This document shows, piece after piece, positions 22,692 to 33,790 of a stretch of DNA of 64,000 nt (position 1 is its first letter; each line of letters starts with the position of its first letter). The DNA is from Dastarcus helophoroides (lineage: Eukaryota > Arthropoda > Insecta > Coleoptera > Bothrideridae), in NCBI GenBank assembly GCA_028583605.1, contig CM053333.1, positions 10,510,638 through 10,574,637 on the forward strand, given 5' to 3'. Under the pieces are notes generated by a model that saw nothing but the letters and a program-made list of their open reading frames with translations, was not told where the DNA came from and searched no databases. The position numbers and the translations under genes are program-made.

Positions 22692-23454
22692 CAAAGCTCC
22701 GTCGGATTATTGTCTGAATTTCACAGACACTCTCTAATTTTTAAACTTGCGCAACTTTTTCAACAGTAGACCACACAAGGAAAAGCTTTTAGTCGATAAT
22801 AATACACATTTAACATATACCAGGGTCGATCAGTTATTTCAGCGCATAGACGAACTACGAACAAAAGATATAAAGGCGATTCACCCCAAAGTTTACCATC
22901 TAGTTTTTGAACAGTTTGAAACTAAACTATGTCTACGTTTTAGTGTCCAAATCTCTTCTGCATCTTTTGATGGTAATTTTAATTTAAAGGGTTTTATTGT
23001 TATTTTAATTTTATGTTTGTGTTAAATTAGTTTTTGCCGGCGCCAGTGTCGAATTATGACATAATTATGTTTTTTTGATTCACTAAAATCAAATCTTTTA
23101 AATCTATTTGACCACAAACATTTTTTTTTCCAAACAAATATTCAATGTTCAAAAAATTTGCGAATTTTCTTTATGTTTTGAGAAATTTCCTTATTAAGTT
23201 TCGTCAAAAGGTTCTGTGGTTAGGCCGTGATAAATAGACAAACGGGCTTTCGCATTTATTCAATAGTTTGGCTAAACTGGCACATTTAAAAATAAAGTAT
23301 CAATATCTGAAGTTAAGGTTCAGAATAATTCAATTTAAATTCTTGAATGTGAAAGTATCTAGGATATAAATCCGTGTTTCACTTCAGAAAAGAAAAGTTT
23401 TAAACCATGCACATGGAAGTTTTGAAAAATTAAGCTCGTTTCGCCGTAGGACAG
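22692..23454. other. Upstream of Teh-like gene, no supported gene
   Basis: A plus-strand ORF at 22747-23025 has no recognised family and is probably chance. The rest is AT-rich. Confidence 0.35.
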
Positions 23455-23684
23455 GACAATTTTAAAAAGCGTATTTTCTAAGCAACAAAAAAAAACAGAC
23501 AAAAAATTATTCAGTAACTAAATCCAACAAAGTCATTGTAACTTATAACTGAGAAATTTTGCCTCTTCTCACCTTTAAAGAAAAAGAAAAAAGAGAACAA
23601 AAATATAGTGAAAAAGGAGATATAAAAAAGGCAAAAAGCAAATCATAATGGATATATGTAGATATGTATCAGAAACGAACCAAG

Positions 23685-23800
23685 CGCTAGAGGCTGTTAA
23701 GAAGAGAGCATCAACAAAAGGATCCGCGTTGGAGATTTTTGACCTAATTTAACCAATTTGAGAAAAGTGCTTGTCAAGGACGTTTTGGTACCTCAATGAA
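23685..23800 (+). mobile_element. Decayed L1 non-LTR tail fragment
   Basis: GCATCAACAAAAGGATCCGCG, then GGAGATTTTTGACCTA and CCAATTTGAGAAAAGTGC align with the L1 C-terminal unit (GGATCCACGCTGGGGGACTT...). Heavily mutated. Confidence 0.6.
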
Positions 23801-24044
23801 ACTAGAAGGACGAACAAAACAATTTTAGAAGGCTTACTCCCTAAAAAACAAAAACAGACAAATATTTGGTGAGTAAATTTAATACAATGAATTTAAAGAA
23901 AAACAAAAAAAAAATGGAAACGAAAAAAAAGGGAAAAAAAAGGGGATAAAAAGAAGAAAGAAAAAAAAACAGTCTATTCTCTGGTTTCTTTTTAAAGAAT
24001 TCCGTATGAAAAAGAAACTTGAAATCGGTATCCTAAATAATCCA

Positions 24045-24180
24045 GCTGTAAAGGCAGTTTAGAAGAAAATGAGAGCATCAAAAAGAAGATTCACACTGGG
24101 GGGACTCTTACCTTAGTTTGGCCAGTTTGACAGGGGCACATTTGAAGAACCTTCTTTGATACCTCAACAAAATTGGATAT
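24045..24180 (+). mobile_element. Decayed L1 non-LTR tail fragment
   Basis: CAGCTGTAAAGGCAGTTTAG, GAAGAAAATGAGAG, ATTCACACTGGGGGGACTCT and CAGTTTGACAGGGGCACAT align with L1 16897-17050. Heavily mutated, same orientation as 23685. Confidence 0.65.
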
Positions 24181-24330
24181 CTAAACCGAACAATGTTTAA
24201 ACTCGTCTATAAGTCTTCAAGGAAGAAGAAACTAACAAACATTATTTAGTAAGTAAATCCAGTACACGGCTGGAGCCACCTACATGTGAAAATTTTGGCT
24301 TCTTTTCACTTTTAAAGACAAAGAACATCT

Positions 24331-24575
24331 GTGGTGGAACGGACTGGTCCTTGGTTATCTTCAAAAATTGAAATACAAATTTTGTCCCCTGAAACCAAGA
24401 AAGATTAAAAAACACAACAAAGGTTGCCCTAACGCGCTTCGATAGCCAACAAGCTAGCCAAGGGTATCTCTAAAGATAATATCTTGGCTATCGAAATGCG
24501 TTGGAGAAACCTTTGTTGTGTTTGTTAATCTTTCTTGGTTTCAGGGGCCAAGATTTGTATTTCAATTTTTAAAGA
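24331..24575. repeat. Foldback family F, copy 4 (most complete)
   Basis: Begins GTGGTGGAACGGACTGGTCC. Left and right arms of about 110 bp are near-complementary, meeting at GCCAAGGGTATCTCTAAAG. It shows the full order: outer GGAACGGACTGG, CTTGGTTATCTTCAAAAATT, GTCCCCTGAAACCAAGAAAG, CACAACAAAGGTT, then the TCGATAGC hairpin. The right outer end is missing. Confidence 0.88.
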
Positions 24576-24885
24576 ATAAATAAAGGAGATGAGAAAAGAG
24601 TGTAAAAAAGAGAAAAATGAAATAAAAAACGAAAACAAGAAAATTAAAGAGAATATAGTAAAAAAACAGGAGAAAGATAGAAAAGATAAGACAAAATGAA
24701 AAAGAGACATAGCAGTTGTTATTAAAAAATGCACCAGAGCTTGCTTTTTTGTATATCATTTTGAAACACGAATATATTTAGGTTTTATGCGATGTAATTA
24801 AATTTGCAAAGGTCACAGTTGAGGTAACTTGGTTGCATGTCATCTCTTACATTAATGGAGGTTGCTATGTAAACCCGTAATACAA

Positions 24886-25153
24886 GTTAACTCCATTCCT
24901 ATTGAGTGGCACTTTCTTCGCCAGTTACTTCTTCCACACGTCTATATTTTCAGTTACCTTTTTTCCTTAAGGATTGGCAATCTTTTATAGATTGCCCCAA
25001 ACAGCGATTGCGTTAGATTTTAGTTTGCCAATCGCTGTTTGGGGCAATCTATAAAACATTGCCAATCCTTAAAGAAAAAAGGTAACTGAACATGTAGACA
25101 TGTGGAAGAATCATCTGGCGAAGGGAATGCCACTCTATAGGAATGGAATTAAC
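24886..25153. repeat. Foldback (long-inverted-repeat) element, 125-bp arms
   Basis: Arms 24886-25010 and 25029-25153 are about 88% complementary over an 18-nt loop. Each arm contains ATTGCCCCAAACAGCGATTG or its complement. No ORF. A non-autonomous DNA-element remnant or a hairpin transcript source. Confidence 0.88.
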
Positions 25154-25324
25154 CAACCTTCTCAGAGATACAGAGAATATCAAGTTAACTCATTTGGGAC
25201 CTTTGTAACTTTTGTAACAACTAGGTCCAATTCTCAGCAGATAAGTCTAGCAGAAATGTTCTCGTAATAAATAGTTGAAAGTCAAATAAAGGTCGCAATG
25301 AGACGTAGATTTCTTGAACACTTA

Positions 25325-25455
25325 TACAACTGACTAATGACTATAAGTTGGAACTGTTTACAGGAACCATATTATTCTGATGAAGCCAAGAAAGTAATGA
25401 CTATGAGTTGGACATGTTTACAGGAACCATATTATTCTGATGAAGAGAAGAAAGG
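25325..25455 (+). repeat. Two-copy tandem repeat, ~63 bp
   Basis: GACTATRAGTTGGA, then TGTTTACAGGAACCATATTA and TTCTGATGAAG recur in direct order. Confidence 0.75.
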
Positions 25456-26736
25456 CTGAAACCGTTCTATGGTTGTTCGTTTCAAATAATTTCAACTGTG
25501 GTACGGTTGACTGTTAAATTACAGTAAACTTAATTCACATTTTGTAAGAATTAATTTGATCTTGTTAAATGTTTATTATTCTATTTTTTAAGTATCCTTA
25601 CAGCGTTATAAAAGGATTAAAAAAATGAAGTTTACTGAAATGAATAAAATGTTATGTTATGGTATGGTAAGAGAAAAATCAAAATTTTGAGATTTCTCCA
25701 AAATTTTACCCAGATGTCATTTAAATTTTCGATTTTCAAGTCGAAATTTCGAAACTGTGGCTAAGTTTTTGAGCTTGAATACCATGTCAGAAACTTGGAC
25801 ATTTCGAAAAAATGTTTGAAATATGGAGGAAATTAAAATGTCAACAAAAATGTCTTTAATAGTCCTGTTGCTCTACGCTTTCGCGGAACTTTGTAAAATG
25901 TTAAAATATAAAGAACAATCAGAATTTTGTAAAAAACTAGAATTTTTATTGTCAAAATTTTTAAAAAAAGCCAAGATTTTAAAAATTCAGATTTTTTAGC
26001 GATAATTCTGTTTTAAAGTTTAGCTTTTGAGGATTACCTAATTACGGAACTTACTCGAGGAGCAAAAATTTCAAGTAAACTTAAAAAATATCCAAAAATA
26101 TCAAGAACATGTAACATAAGTTTTCAGTGTATGAATGTTAAGAAAAAAATAAAAAAAATGTTGACTTTTGCTATATATTTTTCTTACAATTAAAAAACTT
26201 CAACTACCCAAAAATTGTGAATGTAGTTCATATTTTTTAATTTTATTAATTTTATTCCTGACATCAAAATTTTGAGCGAAAAGTCGTAATAGCAGTTTCA
26301 CTATAAATTACCCTAAATGTGAATTGTTTCCTGAAATTTCGAGTTTTTTCTTGAAACTTGGCCACTAATTTTAAAATACTGACTTAAGACTGAAAATTCC
26401 AGAAATAAAGTTCATATATCGAATTTATTTCGAAATATCAACATTTTTTCAAGTTTTCGAGCTTTACATCAAAATTTTGACTTTTATTTCAAAATTTTAT
26501 TTCCAATGACAAAATTTTTAAATTTTCTTTTATAAAAACAAATATGATTTATAATTTAGTTTTAAGAATGTGTAATCCACTATCAAAGATTAAACTATTA
26601 ATAGGAATTTATTCCTGAAATTTTAAGTAGTTTTTCAGAAATAGTTAAACCAGCGAAGTAATCAGTAACAAAAAATAAAATAGTTGAAAGGGAAAGTAAT
26701 TGTTTGTAAATAATGTCAATCGCTTGTGATTTTATA
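25456..26736. other. AT-rich DNA upstream of tipE
   Basis: Degenerate TCGAAATTTT-type repeats at 25.7-26.5 kb; from about 26.6 kb the sequence becomes less repetitive and more GC-rich towards the tipE promoter. Confidence 0.45.
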
Positions 26737-26751
26737 GGGCGTCTGGCAACG
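26737..26751 (+). promoter_or_regulatory. Motif shared with the divergent Teh-like gene
   Basis: GGGCGTCTGGCAACG, 328 bp before the tipE ATG, identical to the copy upstream of the minus-strand Teh-like gene and in the same orientation relative to its gene. Confidence 0.45.
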
Positions 26752-27064
26752 TCGGAGCCGATCCGGTTACCTACGGAGTTCCCATTTAACCTACTATTTC
26801 CAAAATCCGCAACTCGAGAGTAAGTGCACCACACTGCTTAAGCTAATCACTTATCGCGCGCTAGCTTTCAAAAATTGTCCTAATTCGAACGTAAAATAAG
26901 AGTAAGCGTAAGATAGTTTTGTCAAAACTAACAAACCTATCGATTGGTTGCCGTCGCCGCAGCGTCCTATTGATTAAAAGTGTGTGTGACGTGCGCCACG
27001 AAGGAGGTTATTAAAGCTTTCTAAAATAATTTTCTATATGTGAAGTAGCCGGAAAAGGAAAAAA

Positions 27065-28417
27065 ATGCCCAAAAAGAAACCAGTGCCAGTCGAAGATCTC
27101 ATAATACCGCCACAAAACCAAAAAATATGTGGTACTATTTGTTTATGTCAAATGACATTAGTCCTCAGTAGTGTTGCTATAGTTTACTTAACAGTAGCTA
27201 TTTATGTTCCGTCAATGAGAGCAATGGAATCAGGTATTTCAGAAAAACCTGTGATGTGTACCACCACCCGCGCTGTGCAGGCTGAGACTTGCGACTGGGG
27301 ATCTTGTGGTGAATGGTGTCTGAGCAAGACTTCCGGATCCTGCCTCCAAATTTACGTTAACTTGAGGAAGAATGGGTCAAATATACTTTTGGCCAACTGC
27401 TCTAATGCAGCCAACAAGACTTGCTATGGAATAGACCAGGAGAATGCCAAAAAAAGTCGGTGTATTGCCGATGAGTGTAAAAATTTAACGGGCACTTTCA
27501 ATTGCACAGCTGGCATGTGTATTAACATAACTGATGCCTTTGAGTGTATTTTTAAAGATACTGATAGTCCACTGAAATGCTCTGGAAGAAGAGGGAAGAT
27601 CACGTGCATCGATTTAAGCGGTTTGTATAATTGTAATAGAGGCACTTGTGAAAGAATTCGGACACCATACAATTGCGATAGACGATGCGTTGATATACCA
27701 ACGAGAAATAAAAATGTTATTATCCTGAGCGGCGACAGAGTGTACCTATCGGAATGCCAGAGAGCTTTAGACTTGACATCCAATGAGGAAATCTGGAATG
27801 AATCCCAAGACACTATTATGATGGCATCTTGTTACAGCATGTTGAATACCACTAATGGTGTTGTTGCTGTTGATTGCGTGAATGGTTCTACCCTAAGCAA
27901 CAACGTTTTGGGGGATTTGACAAACTTCACCTATCTGAGTTATCTCAACATATTCAGTACCCAACCACTGGATCAACGTAAGCTAGTTGCTCCACCAGAG
28001 CCAGATCTCTTGATCGCCAACGAAAGTAAACTTCTCATCAATCTAGAAGGCTGTGTCAATACCTTGCGAGATGAATGCAAGGAATTCTTACGAATCTATG
28101 GAAAAGACGGCACTGATCATAACGCAAGAGCCAGATTTCCTTGCTTTTACGCGGCCGATAGTCCCGAAGTTGTTGTAGCTAGATTCGATCTGGAGACGGC
28201 AAAAAAGCAGTTTCTAATCGCCTCAGTACTACCGGCAGTCTTGCTCGTAATATCTTGCCTTACGCTTATTTTATGTCAACGCACAATAGTTGTGGGAGAT
28301 GATGCAAAAATGCGCTTTCAGGGCTGCACACACGGGGAAAATGAGCCTCTGGAGAAATCGACCAACAACAAGAACATGCCAGACAGGGGAGGGGGTAATA
28401 CGATAATGGCCCTTTGA
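27065..28417 (+). CDS. tipE: TipE, auxiliary subunit of the Para sodium channel
   Basis: A 450-residue intronless CDS, close to the length of Drosophila TipE. TipE sits in the plasma membrane of neurons with both ends inside and boosts Para channel currents. Visible: basic N-terminus (MPKKKPVPVEDL), TM1 at about 24-48, large extracellular loop, TM2 at about 381-404, short tail. The loop has the family pattern CDWGSCGEWCL and GCVNTLRDEC...FPCFYAAD, and about nine N-glycosylation sequons. It also carries a cysteine-rich insert (about residues 133-218; FNCTAGMCIN, YNCNRGTCERI, YNCDRRCVD) that looks like two EGF-like units and is absent from both neighbouring paralogues. The ATG has A at -3 and follows an A-rich leader. 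Confidence 0.95.
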   Translation: MPKKKPVPVEDLIIPPQNQKICGTICLCQMTLVLSSVAIVYLTVAIYVPSMRAMESGISEKPVMCTTTRAVQAETCDWGSCGEWCLSKTSGSCLQIYVNLRKNGSNILLANCSNAANKTCYGIDQENAKKSRCIADECKNLTGTFNCTAGMCINITDAFECIFKDTDSPLKCSGRRGKITCIDLSGLYNCNRGTCERIRTPYNCDRRCVDIPTRNKNVIILSGDRVYLSECQRALDLTSNEEIWNESQDTIMMASCYSMLNTTNGVVAVDCVNGSTLSNNVLGDLTNFTYLSYLNIFSTQPLDQRKLVAPPEPDLLIANESKLLINLEGCVNTLRDECKEFLRIYGKDGTDHNARARFPCFYAADSPEVVVARFDLETAKKQFLIASVLPAVLLVISCLTLILCQRTIVVGDDAKMRFQGCTHGENEPLEKSTNNKNMPDRGGGNTIMAL

Positions 28418-30992
28418 GACCAAGCACGTAAGCAACTTTTTCATAGTTTTCCTAAAGTAGATTGAATTCTTCTTTGGCTTTTTGCTTCCTTCTTTAAATC
28501 TTTCGATTCCTTAAGTTAACCTTTCTTATAAAGGGAATTGGCAGTTGAGTTGTTTGAGGCAATCTGACAGGTTTCTTAGGCCAAATTTCTTAATATCAGA
28601 ATTTTGTCTTTTTTTTCGAAAGTTCGACTTTATGCTCAAATTTGTACCTATTTTTAAATTTTTGATTCTTTTTTTCTCCTGAAAAGTTCGATTATTTTAT
28701 CGAATTTTAAAATTTGATTATAAAATTTTAACTTTACTTGAAATTTTGATTTTAGGGTTAAAAATTAGAAACGAAAATAGAGAGTCAAAGTTAAAAAAAG
28801 CAATATAAAAAGATACAAAAAATACGAATTTCAACATCATTGAGGTTTATAGAAAAATTTTCACTTTAATCGGGAGATTTTGACGAACGTTTTGGAAGCA
28901 AAGTGTGAGTTTAATTTTATTTGGAAATTTGTATTTTAAAACAAAAATGAAAACAAATGAAATATTTAAAATATAAACTGCAAATCTCTAAAATAATTTC
29001 AAAAAAACCCAAATTTCCACATTAATCTCGGAATTGTAATAAAAAGAATCAGTCAATAATTAAAATTTGAAATAGAAGCTTTAATTTCTAAAAAAATATA
29101 GAGATTCCAGAAAAAACTGGAATTTTATGAACTTGTTTTGTAAATTTTTTAGTGCTTCATCCAGATTTTCACTTTTTTTCTGAAATTTTAATCAGAAAAT
29201 CTCAACCTTAACCGCAAAATGTCTACATGTCGGAGGTAAAGTCAAAAGTTTGACTTAAAGTCAAAATTAAAAAATATATAAACATTTTGAATACCAACTT
29301 GAAATTTTGAGAAATAAAAAGATTTCCGATTTTTTTTTGGAAATTATCTTTTGTCAAAATAACAATTTTTTAGAATGTTTTAATTTAAAATTGAAATTTC
29401 AAATTTAAGCCAGAAATTTCAAATTTCAGCAAAAATATAAAATTTTTTGTCAACATTTTCAGGGTAAACTTTGAAGTTAGATTTTTTCTGGTAACATGTT
29501 CACCATAAACTTGAATTTAGAGAAAAAATTCGAATTTTCCAATTTAGAGTCGGAACTTTTGAGAAAAGATTCGAAATTTGAAAACAACATTTTTGTAGAA
29601 ACTTCAGTTTTCGTTTCAATATTTCAGGTTTAAATTTGTCAAATTTGGATAAAAAAAATGAGAATTCAAAACGAAAAGTTACTGCGCCCGTTTTACCTTT
29701 TTTCAAAATTTTTATTTTAGTTTTTTCATTCCTCATCACTTTAAATAAACTTAATATACTAAAACAATGCAAAAATTAAAACTGCAAAAGAGATTCAGAA
29801 TTAAAAAAAAAAGATTTTTAAAATTTATTTGTATTCTCTAGAAATTTCGACTTTTATTTCGGAAATTTTGGCTTCGAAACTTCGAATTTCATAACAACAT
29901 TTTGAGTTTATAATTAAAAGTAGGGATTTAACTTTAAAGTAAAATATTCGAAAACGAAATTAAAAACAAAATAAAAATTCAAACTTTAAAGAAAGCGATA
30001 GAGGTTCTAGAAATGTAGGATATTCTAAAGAATATCTTGGAAATTTCCTAATGAAAAAGTGTTAAATGTTCTTAACAATTTTAACATTTTTTTTTTCAAA
30101 ACATTCAGTTACAATTTCTTTTTTTAAAATTTGGAAGGTGAAATTTCGAAAAAAACTTGCAATTTCTCGATTAAAATCAGAATCATGGTAAACAATTTTT
30201 AAAAAAAGTCAGAAATTTGAGAAAAATGAAATTTAATTTTTTTTTGGAAATTCTGTACTTTTAAAACAAAATTTTTATCTACATACGTATGTTTTAATAC
30301 AAATTTGGTATTTTTTCAATGCTTCAAATTTAAATTTGAGATTTTTAATTTTTTTTGAAACTTGGAATTTTGACTTTTCTTGAAATTTATCGGCGATGTT
30401 AAATTATTAATATTTAGTCACCCGAAATCGATGTATTGTTATCCCTATTTTAAAACTCCAGTTTTTGTCATAGGTGGAGATTTTAAAGGGTATTGTCAAT
30501 TTTGCAGTCAAATTGTTAATATATTTTTTTAAATAGATAATCTGAAGACTTAATTGCTTGAGGCGTCATTTGAATATACTTGATTAAAGTTTGAAAGAAT
30601 CTCAATAGCAATACGTAATAGTAAATACATTTCTTCGTTAAGTAACATCACAAAGTGACATTAGTAATTTATAGGCTTAAATCAATCTAGAGTTTTGAAC
30701 GAATTCTATTGTGACAAGCAATTTATTCATTTAGAGGAAGATGTAAGTTTGGAAGGGTCTTAAGAACATGGTTTTTGTACAACAAAAATTGCAAAAGAAG
30801 ATAGAGGACACACAACATTAAGATTCTGTGAATTTCTTCATCATTAATCGGTTTTCTGATTCTGATCTGAGCAATTTCTTAATTATAACTCTAAGGACAC
30901 ATTTCATAAAAGGGTTTTTTTGAATTCTAGAGTTACAAGAAAACATGATTTCACTAAGTAGAAGACTAGAAGCTAATGACACATTTTTTTAG
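28418..30992. other. tipE 3' flank and degenerate repeat DNA
   Basis: 3' UTR-like sequence to about 28.6 kb, then TCGAAATTTT-type quasi-repeats to about 30.4 kb, then unique AT-rich DNA. An upstream exon of the next Teh-like gene may lie here but I could not place it. Confidence 0.4.
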
Positions 30993-31037
30993 GTGTTCCA
31001 TTGCTGCTGGATAAGGATTGAGCTGGTGGGCTTCGAA

Positions 31038-31697
31038 ATGAATTTTCTTGAGAAGAATAACCTCAATCTGATCTCCATTGCCGAATCCGCTAAATTTTAT
31101 GCTTCTCTATGCCTCGGAACTGTAGCTTTTATATCAGTATTTGCTTTCTTATTTTTGATACCCTTCGTTGTTGATCCTTCAATAACAAGCCTGATGGCGG
31201 ACTACGATCCAGAACCGGTGACCTGCGTGGTCACGCAGCACATATACGCTGAAGGACTAAGAAATTGTTCTTGGGCTTCCTGTCGGGAGGGCTGCACAAG
31301 AGAAACAACGAAGTGCCACCAGATGTACGTGAATTATTCCAGAACAGCGTTCAAGGATTGGAGGAATCCAGAGTTTGTTGAGTGGGATGTAGTCAATACG
31401 AGACTTTTGATTAATGCTGAAGGGTGCGGGTACCCACCCTCGGTAAATTGCTCAGAATTTGCTAAACAGTACGGTTATAAGACAGTTGGTATTCCATTTC
31501 CATGTTTTTATAGTAGAGTGTATAATCACTTGGTGATTACCAGGTATTCCTGGCATGAGACGTTGAGACATTTACTTTTATCGATCGCTATACCTAACAT
31601 ACTTTTTGCCATATCCATCAGTATTTTGAGCTACTGGTACTGTCCTGGGTGTGGCAAAACTTGCAACAAGTATGTTAGGCGTTATGGGACGGAATAA
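31038..31697 (+). CDS. TipE-homologue (Teh-like) sodium-channel auxiliary subunit
   Basis: 219 residues from the ATG at 31038; the open frame continues upstream to a TTTTTTTAG acceptor ending near 30992, so this exon is spliced to an unseen upstream exon that may be UTR or coding. TM1 at about 19-45 (ending FLFLIPFVVDP), TM2 at about 177-199. The loop carries PVTC, NCSWASCREGC, KCHQMYVNY, GCGYPPSVNC and FPCFYSRV, the same order as the Teh-like gene at 21.5 kb, to which it is more alike than to tipE. The cytoplasmic tail is short (CPGCGKTCNKYVRRYGTE). Same strand as tipE, 2.6 kb downstream; part of the conserved insect TipE cluster. The exact Teh number is not assigned. Confidence 0.9.
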   Translation: MNFLEKNNLNLISIAESAKFYASLCLGTVAFISVFAFLFLIPFVVDPSITSLMADYDPEPVTCVVTQHIYAEGLRNCSWASCREGCTRETTKCHQMYVNYSRTAFKDWRNPEFVEWDVVNTRLLINAEGCGYPPSVNCSEFAKQYGYKTVGIPFPCFYSRVYNHLVITRYSWHETLRHLLLSIAIPNILFAISISILSYWYCPGCGKTCNKYVRRYGTE

Positions 31698-33790
31698 GAT
31701 CTAAATCATTAACCAGTTAGATCTTTAGTGGTTAGACGTGTACTCCAGTTACGAGTTTTTTATGGTTTTGTTACGTTATCGTTTTTCGAGGTGATAATTT
31801 TGGTATTAAACGTGATTTATATAATTTTGACTAAATAGTTTACCAAGATGTAGTACTATATTAATAATCTAATGATACAATCTAAGAAATGCGTAAAATC
31901 GAAAACATATTTAGTCGTCAGATTATTGGTTTCTCTTGTATAATGGGGCAAATACGTATTAGGTTTAACTCAATTTTGTTAAAGCAGTGTATTGTTATTA
32001 TGGTCCGTGTAACTCATTCGTACTCGCTGTTGATTAATTTACTTTTTGAATATCAAATTATGCAGTTCCGGATCTAGGGGGGGGGGCAAACCAGGACATT
32101 TGCTTCAGACGCCAATTTAGGAGGGCACCAAATTAGCATGTAGCCACTGGGTGCAGTTGTTAAGAACCTTTTTTTACGATGATGAATAGTATTTTGTGCG
32201 CGAATATTAAATTTTGTCACGGTTCTAGTAGATCCGGTCCTGAAATTATGTTTCATCTTCTTTTTTGTGGCGTAAATGTTAGTTGTGTTAACCTGCAAAC
32301 AAAAGATTTTTTCGGCCTTAATTTTTCGATTTTCTTTTGATAAGTTTTCGAGTAATGGTAAGCAAATTTAATCACATGGATACATTACGGATTTGTACAT
32401 GATATACAACATTAGGTATCATGTAGAATAGATTCTTTTTATCATCTACTTCCCTATATTTAGTGAAATTTCGATGACCATAACGATATAATGTTATAGA
32501 GTAATACGTCTTTATTCTAATGTCATTTTTATAAAGTAGTGCTAGTATACAGAGTATTTTTCAAATAGTTCGAACATGTTCCATCCGTCGATAATACAGG
32601 GGGCCATTTGAATACCCCAAAGAGAAGTCGAACCCTTTGCTATTTTGGTAATTACCCAATGAGTAATCGTTACAAGTTATGGATGTGGTAAAGGGACTAT
32701 TGTCCGTTTAGTGACGTCAAAAAAAGAATGTTTTAAGAAATATCGTCTCCTAAAGCCTCAGGTATAGGTTAAAAAGAAGTGTCCTGTTTCAGATAATTAT
32801 TTTGGTAGTCAGACGAAAATAACTTGAAAATGTCGTACGCATTTGGAACCACTCTGTATAATTCACGATAAATTGAATGAATGATCTGTGTTTATCCAAA
32901 TTTTGGAATGTTGTGATCAAAAGAAGAATTTATAATGTGAAGTGCTATAGATAGTAGGAGTTAAAAATATTTTTATCTCTTTTGTAAAATACAAAGGTTC
33001 ATAAGGTAAAACAGTACATTAGGGACTAATTCTCTCTCTCTTTGCGATTCTAGCTTGCAAAGTTCTAGTCAAGATTTGTTCACAATGCAAATTATTTCTA
33101 GCAATGGTTATCAATTAGTTAGTTAATAATATATGTATTGTTTTACACTATGTTACAATTAAGTCAATAAGTCAATTTTTACTTTTAGATAATTGGTAAA
33201 AAATGTTACTAATTACTTTAACGTGTTATTAAGTAATTTAAAATTCATAGTTTATTGTAAAATTTTAACAAATGTTATATAATATTGTGTAATATGAAAT
33301 CTGAATAGGTAAATAATTTTACTTAGTAATTTTTCAAAAAAATTGGCACTGCCCTTAGTTTTTTTACCAATAAACTTGTTTTTACATTTTATATTAACGG
33401 TAATCAATTCAGACTAAATCTAATGTAAATATTTCAGCTTATAGGCTTCTAAAATTTTATAATAGACAGTATTTTTATTGCGAAATTTTGCTTTTAGACG
33501 TACCGTACGAATAAACGAAAAAAATTAAGGTTACTCACTTGTTCGTAAGGTACAACTTTATATGACGGATTTGACCAATATTTGACATATTGTACATTTG
33601 TTTCAATGATGACGAAATATACGATATTCTACTTATTGCTCAGGTGCTTTATTTCGAAAACTTCGATCCTTCTAATTAAACATCATCATTGATATTTTGA
33701 ACGGTAACGTGTTGTGACTTTTATGAATGGGGAAGCTGACTGGACACCCTTTTAAAAGATTTATTATAATTTTACTTTCAATTGATTACA
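31698..33790. other. 3' flank of Teh-like gene and mixed repeat scraps
   Basis: 3' UTR-like to about 32.0 kb. 32065-32240 has a G-run segment (CCGGATCTAG plus G run ... TAGATCCGGTCC) with short inverted ends, probably an element end. 32560-32870 looks like a repeat ending ACCACTCTGTATAA, a common type of insect repeat end. Confidence 0.35.

Larger units (their letters stand above)
23455..24320 (+). repeat. ~365-bp composite module in tandem, 2 full and 1 partial copy
   Basis: Modules begin at about 23455, 23818 and 24188. Each starts AACAATTTTA..., has AACAGACAAA...GTAAGTAAATCC, and then TTTTCACTTTTAAAGA-AAAG. The first two end with a decayed piece of the L1 retrotransposon tail. The third is cut short before foldback copy 4. 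Confidence 0.65.

Noticed and set aside
25380..25470. Third hammerhead-like core, CTGATGAAG...CTGAAAC
   Set aside because: The intervening bases cannot form a convincing stem II (two pairs at most).
27424..27813. 129-residue minus-strand ORF
   Set aside because: Antisense shadow of tipE.
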